From assembly GCF_023555415.1 (NCBI RefSeq), contig NZ_JAKRYL010000006.1, forward strand, positions 158,131 through 222,130: a stretch of 64,000 nucleotides of DNA, written 5' to 3'. This document shows positions 61,980 through 64,000 of this stretch, one piece after another. Origin of the DNA: Halalkalibacter alkaliphilus (GTDB taxonomy: Bacteria > Bacillota > Bacilli > Bacillales > Bacillaceae_D). The stretch's first letter is position 1. Each line of letters opens with the position of its first letter. Position numbers and translations under genes: made by a program. The notes below the pieces were generated by a model. It did no database searches. It was not told the DNA's origin and worked only from the letters and a program-made list of their open reading frames with translations.

Positions 61980-63875
61980 TTACCTATTTAGCAAACTTCC
62001 TACATAGCGAAGGAGTTCATTCGCTGATACAGAGTTATACCCATGCTCATCAATTAATCTAGCAATCACTTCATTGACTTTCTTTAACTGAGATTCATCT
62101 GGTGTCTTTGTAGAAGTCGTGATCTTCACAATATCTTTCAAATCAGCAAATAATTTCTTTTGAATAGCTTCACGTAAGCGCTCATGGGAATTGTAATCGA
62201 ATTTCTTCCCTTTACGAGCATAAGCTGATATTCGAATTAAGATTTCTTCTCTAAATGCTTTCTTAGCATTTTCTGAAATTCCAATTTGCTCTTCAATTGA
62301 ACGCATTAATTTTTCATCTGGTGTCATTTCTTCACCAGTAAGAGGATCGCGAAGTTTATTTTTATTACAATAAGCCTCGACATTATCCAGATAGTTATCC
62401 ATTAACGTCTTAGCCGACTCATCATAAGAGTATACAAATGCCTTTTGTACTTCTTTCTTTGCAATTGCATCATATTCTTTTCGAGCTATCGCAATAAAGT
62501 CCATATAGCGCTCGCGGTCTTCTTTTGAAATGGAGGCGTGCTCACTCAACCCTTCTTTTATTGAGCGTAATACATCTAATGCATTAATAGACGTTAATTG
62601 CTTACGAATGATCGCAGAAGAGATACGATTAATGACATAACGCGGATCGATTCCACTCATACCTTCATCTGGATCTTCCTGCTTTAATTCTTCTAAATCC
62701 TGAGAATTAAATCCTTCAACACTTTCTCCATCATATAAGCGCATTTTCTTCAACAAGTCAACGCCTTGCTTTGACGGCTCCTTCAACCTTGTTAATATTG
62801 TGAAAATGGCAGCCACTTTTAAAGCGTGAGGTGCTATATGAACATGTGCGAGATCACTATCTTGAATCATCTTTTTATAGATTCTCTCTTCTTCACTTAC
62901 CTTTAAGTTATATGGAACCTTCATGACAATGATCCGGGAATGCAAGGCTTCATTCTTTTTATTAGAGATAAACGATTTATACTCGGATTCATTCGTGTGC
63001 GCCACAATAAGCTCATCAGCACTAATCAATGCAAATCGACCGGCTTTGAAGTTTCCTTCTTGAGTAAGCGAAAGTAAGTGCCATAAGAATTTCTCATCAC
63101 ATTTTAACATTTCCTGAAACTCCATCATCCCTCGGTTCGCTTTATTTAATTCCCCATCAAATCGGTAAGCCCTTGGATCTGACTCAGAACCGTACTCAGC
63201 AATTGTCGAGAAATCAATGCTTCCTGTTAAGTCAGCAATATCTTGGGATTTTGGATCTGACGGACTAAATGTACCAATACCTGTACGTTTGTCTTCAGAG
63301 AAGAAAATACGCTCAACTAAAACATCCTCAATACGACCACCATACTCTTCTTCCACACGCATCATATTTAACGGTGATAAATTACCTTCAATTTTTATTC
63401 CATATTCCTCTTGAAAATCCTTACGTAAATGAGTTGGAATTAAATGTAGTGGATCCTCATGCATTGGACAACCTTTTATTGCAAATACCGCGCCCTTGTC
63501 AGTCTTAGAATATTGCTCTAATCCACGCTTCAACATTGTAACAAGTGTCGATTTCCCTCCACTAACAGGACCCATTAAAAGAAGGATTCTTTTCCTAACA
63601 TCAAGTCTTTTAGCAGCAGAGTGAAAATATTCTTCAACAAGCTTCTCAAGAGATTCTTCTACGCCATAAAGTTGATCCTTAAAAAAGGAATACTCCTTTT
63701 TCCCGTTCACTTCTTCCACACCAGCATCTTTAATCATATTATAAACACGGGAGTGAGCGGTTTGTGCAATCCACGGTTTTTCCTTTAGTAACTCCAAATA
63801 GTCAGCAAATGTTCCTTCCCATCTTAAGCGTTCCTCTTCTTCTCTGAACTGTTCTACTTTTTTTAATATACTCAT
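61980..63875 (-). CDS. prkA: Serine protein kinase/AAA+ protein PrkA
   Basis: 631 residues from the ATG at 63,875 (MSILKKVEQFREEEERLRW), with GGAGGT upstream; the longer open frame is not homologous. The N-terminal AAA+ domain has Walker A GPVSGGKST (about residues 102-110) and the C-terminal part is the PrkA kinase-like domain. In Bacillus it affects sporulation, and the E. coli homologue YeaG acts with YeaH in nutrient-stress adaptation. With YhbH and SpoVR in this window all three members of the functional group are present. Confidence 0.96.
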   Translation of the reverse strand: MSILKKVEQFREEEERLRWEGTFADYLELLKEKPWIAQTAHSRVYNMIKDAGVEEVNGKKEYSFFKDQLYGVEESLEKLVEEYFHSAAKRLDVRKRILLLMGPVSGGKSTLVTMLKRGLEQYSKTDKGAVFAIKGCPMHEDPLHLIPTHLRKDFQEEYGIKIEGNLSPLNMMRVEEEYGGRIEDVLVERIFFSEDKRTGIGTFSPSDPKSQDIADLTGSIDFSTIAEYGSESDPRAYRFDGELNKANRGMMEFQEMLKCDEKFLWHLLSLTQEGNFKAGRFALISADELIVAHTNESEYKSFISNKKNEALHSRIIVMKVPYNLKVSEEERIYKKMIQDSDLAHVHIAPHALKVAAIFTILTRLKEPSKQGVDLLKKMRLYDGESVEGFNSQDLEELKQEDPDEGMSGIDPRYVINRISSAIIRKQLTSINALDVLRSIKEGLSEHASISKEDRERYMDFIAIARKEYDAIAKKEVQKAFVYSYDESAKTLMDNYLDNVEAYCNKNKLRDPLTGEEMTPDEKLMRSIEEQIGISENAKKAFREEILIRISAYARKGKKFDYNSHERLREAIQKKLFADLKDIVKITTSTKTPDESQLKKVNEVIARLIDEHGYNSVSANELLRYVGSLLNR

Positions 63876-63957
63876 GTATCGTACCTCCATCCTCGTGTTC
63901 AAGAGCGCGATTAATAAACCATATGCAAAAACAAAAGTGAACATGCATTAGAATTTA

Positions 63958-64000
63958 AGATCTTCTTCAAAAAGGTGCTTTTCCTTTTTGAAGAAGATCT
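63958..64000 (-). terminator. Perfect hairpin at the window edge
   Basis: AGATCTTCTTCAAAAAGG (63,958-63,975) and CCTTTTTGAAGAAGATCT (63,983-64,000), an 18-bp perfect stem with a 7-base loop. The form is like the stop-codon-abutting hairpins of spoVR and yclP, so a minus-strand gene may end right at the edge. Confidence 0.7.

Noticed and set aside
1..64000. tRNA, rRNA or classical riboswitches
   Set aside because: No cloverleaf with conserved T-arm, no rRNA stretches and no recognised aptamer cores were seen.

Overview
The window looks like a chromosomal segment of a low-GC, endospore-forming member of the Bacillaceae. The evidence is strong AGGAGG-type ribosome binding sites, sporulation-linked genes (spoVR, prkA, yhbH), a Roc arginine pathway, a GNAT-nitrilase fusion like B. 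subtilis YhcX, a YclNOPQ-type petrobactin importer and a glgCDAP operon. I cannot name the species; relatedness to alkaliphilic Bacillus-like genera is only an impression.

Region 1 (about 1-17,550) is accessory DNA, visibly more AT-rich than the rest. After the 3' tail and terminator of an unknown gene it holds a two-gene cassette of unknown function (membrane protein plus 469-residue helical protein). Next comes a complete type I restriction-modification system (hsdS, hsdM, hsdR). A small HTH regulator with C-protein-like operators and a divergent 68-codon gene lie between hsdM and hsdR. A divergent HNH-type protein follows. The last part is a tightly packed four-gene block: three tyrosine recombinases of 436, 913 and 560 residues and a coiled-coil TnpC/DUF6262-like protein. 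The block abuts a 58-codon remnant of the 3' end of lemA. This suggests a Tn554-like defence island that inserted in lemA just upstream of htpX; its far end is not visible here.

Region 2 (17.7-32 kb) is core-like: htpX, a sodium:neurotransmitter-type symporter, a PLP aminotransferase, a heterodimeric ABC exporter with one degenerate ATP site, spoVR, pgcA, a FixH/YtkA-like protein and yhcX. Between the exporter and spoVR is a 132-bp tandem array with hairpins in each unit.

Region 3 (32-46 kb) has glgC-glgD-glgA-glgP (no glgB in view), a glycerophosphodiesterase, an FAH-family hydrolase, manganese catalase, an MtnE-like aminotransferase, an NfrA-like nitroreductase and a DUF418 membrane protein. 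PgcA, GlgCDA and GlgP together cover glucose-phosphate interconversion, glucan synthesis and phosphorolysis.

Region 4 (44.7-49.5 kb) is iron uptake: a YclNOP-type permease/ATPase operon under three Fur-box candidates, and the binding lipoprotein (YclQ-like) with its own Fur box. A structured repeat related to the 26-kb array separates them. A MarR regulator sits upstream.

Region 5 (49.6-55.4 kb) carries rocF-rocD, proline dehydrogenase and rocA, which take arginine and proline to glutamate. Next to rocA are the decayed remains of a RocR-like sigma-54 activator.

Region 6 (55.5-64 kb) has an oxidoreductase, an orphan MASE3-PAS-PAS histidine kinase, yhbH, a type I signal peptidase and prkA. 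Many intergenic regions end in long perfect hairpins. The two related repeats at 26 and 46 kb combine conserved linkers with locus-specific stems, and I consider these the most unusual signal in the window along with the recombinase block and the C-box-controlled type I system.
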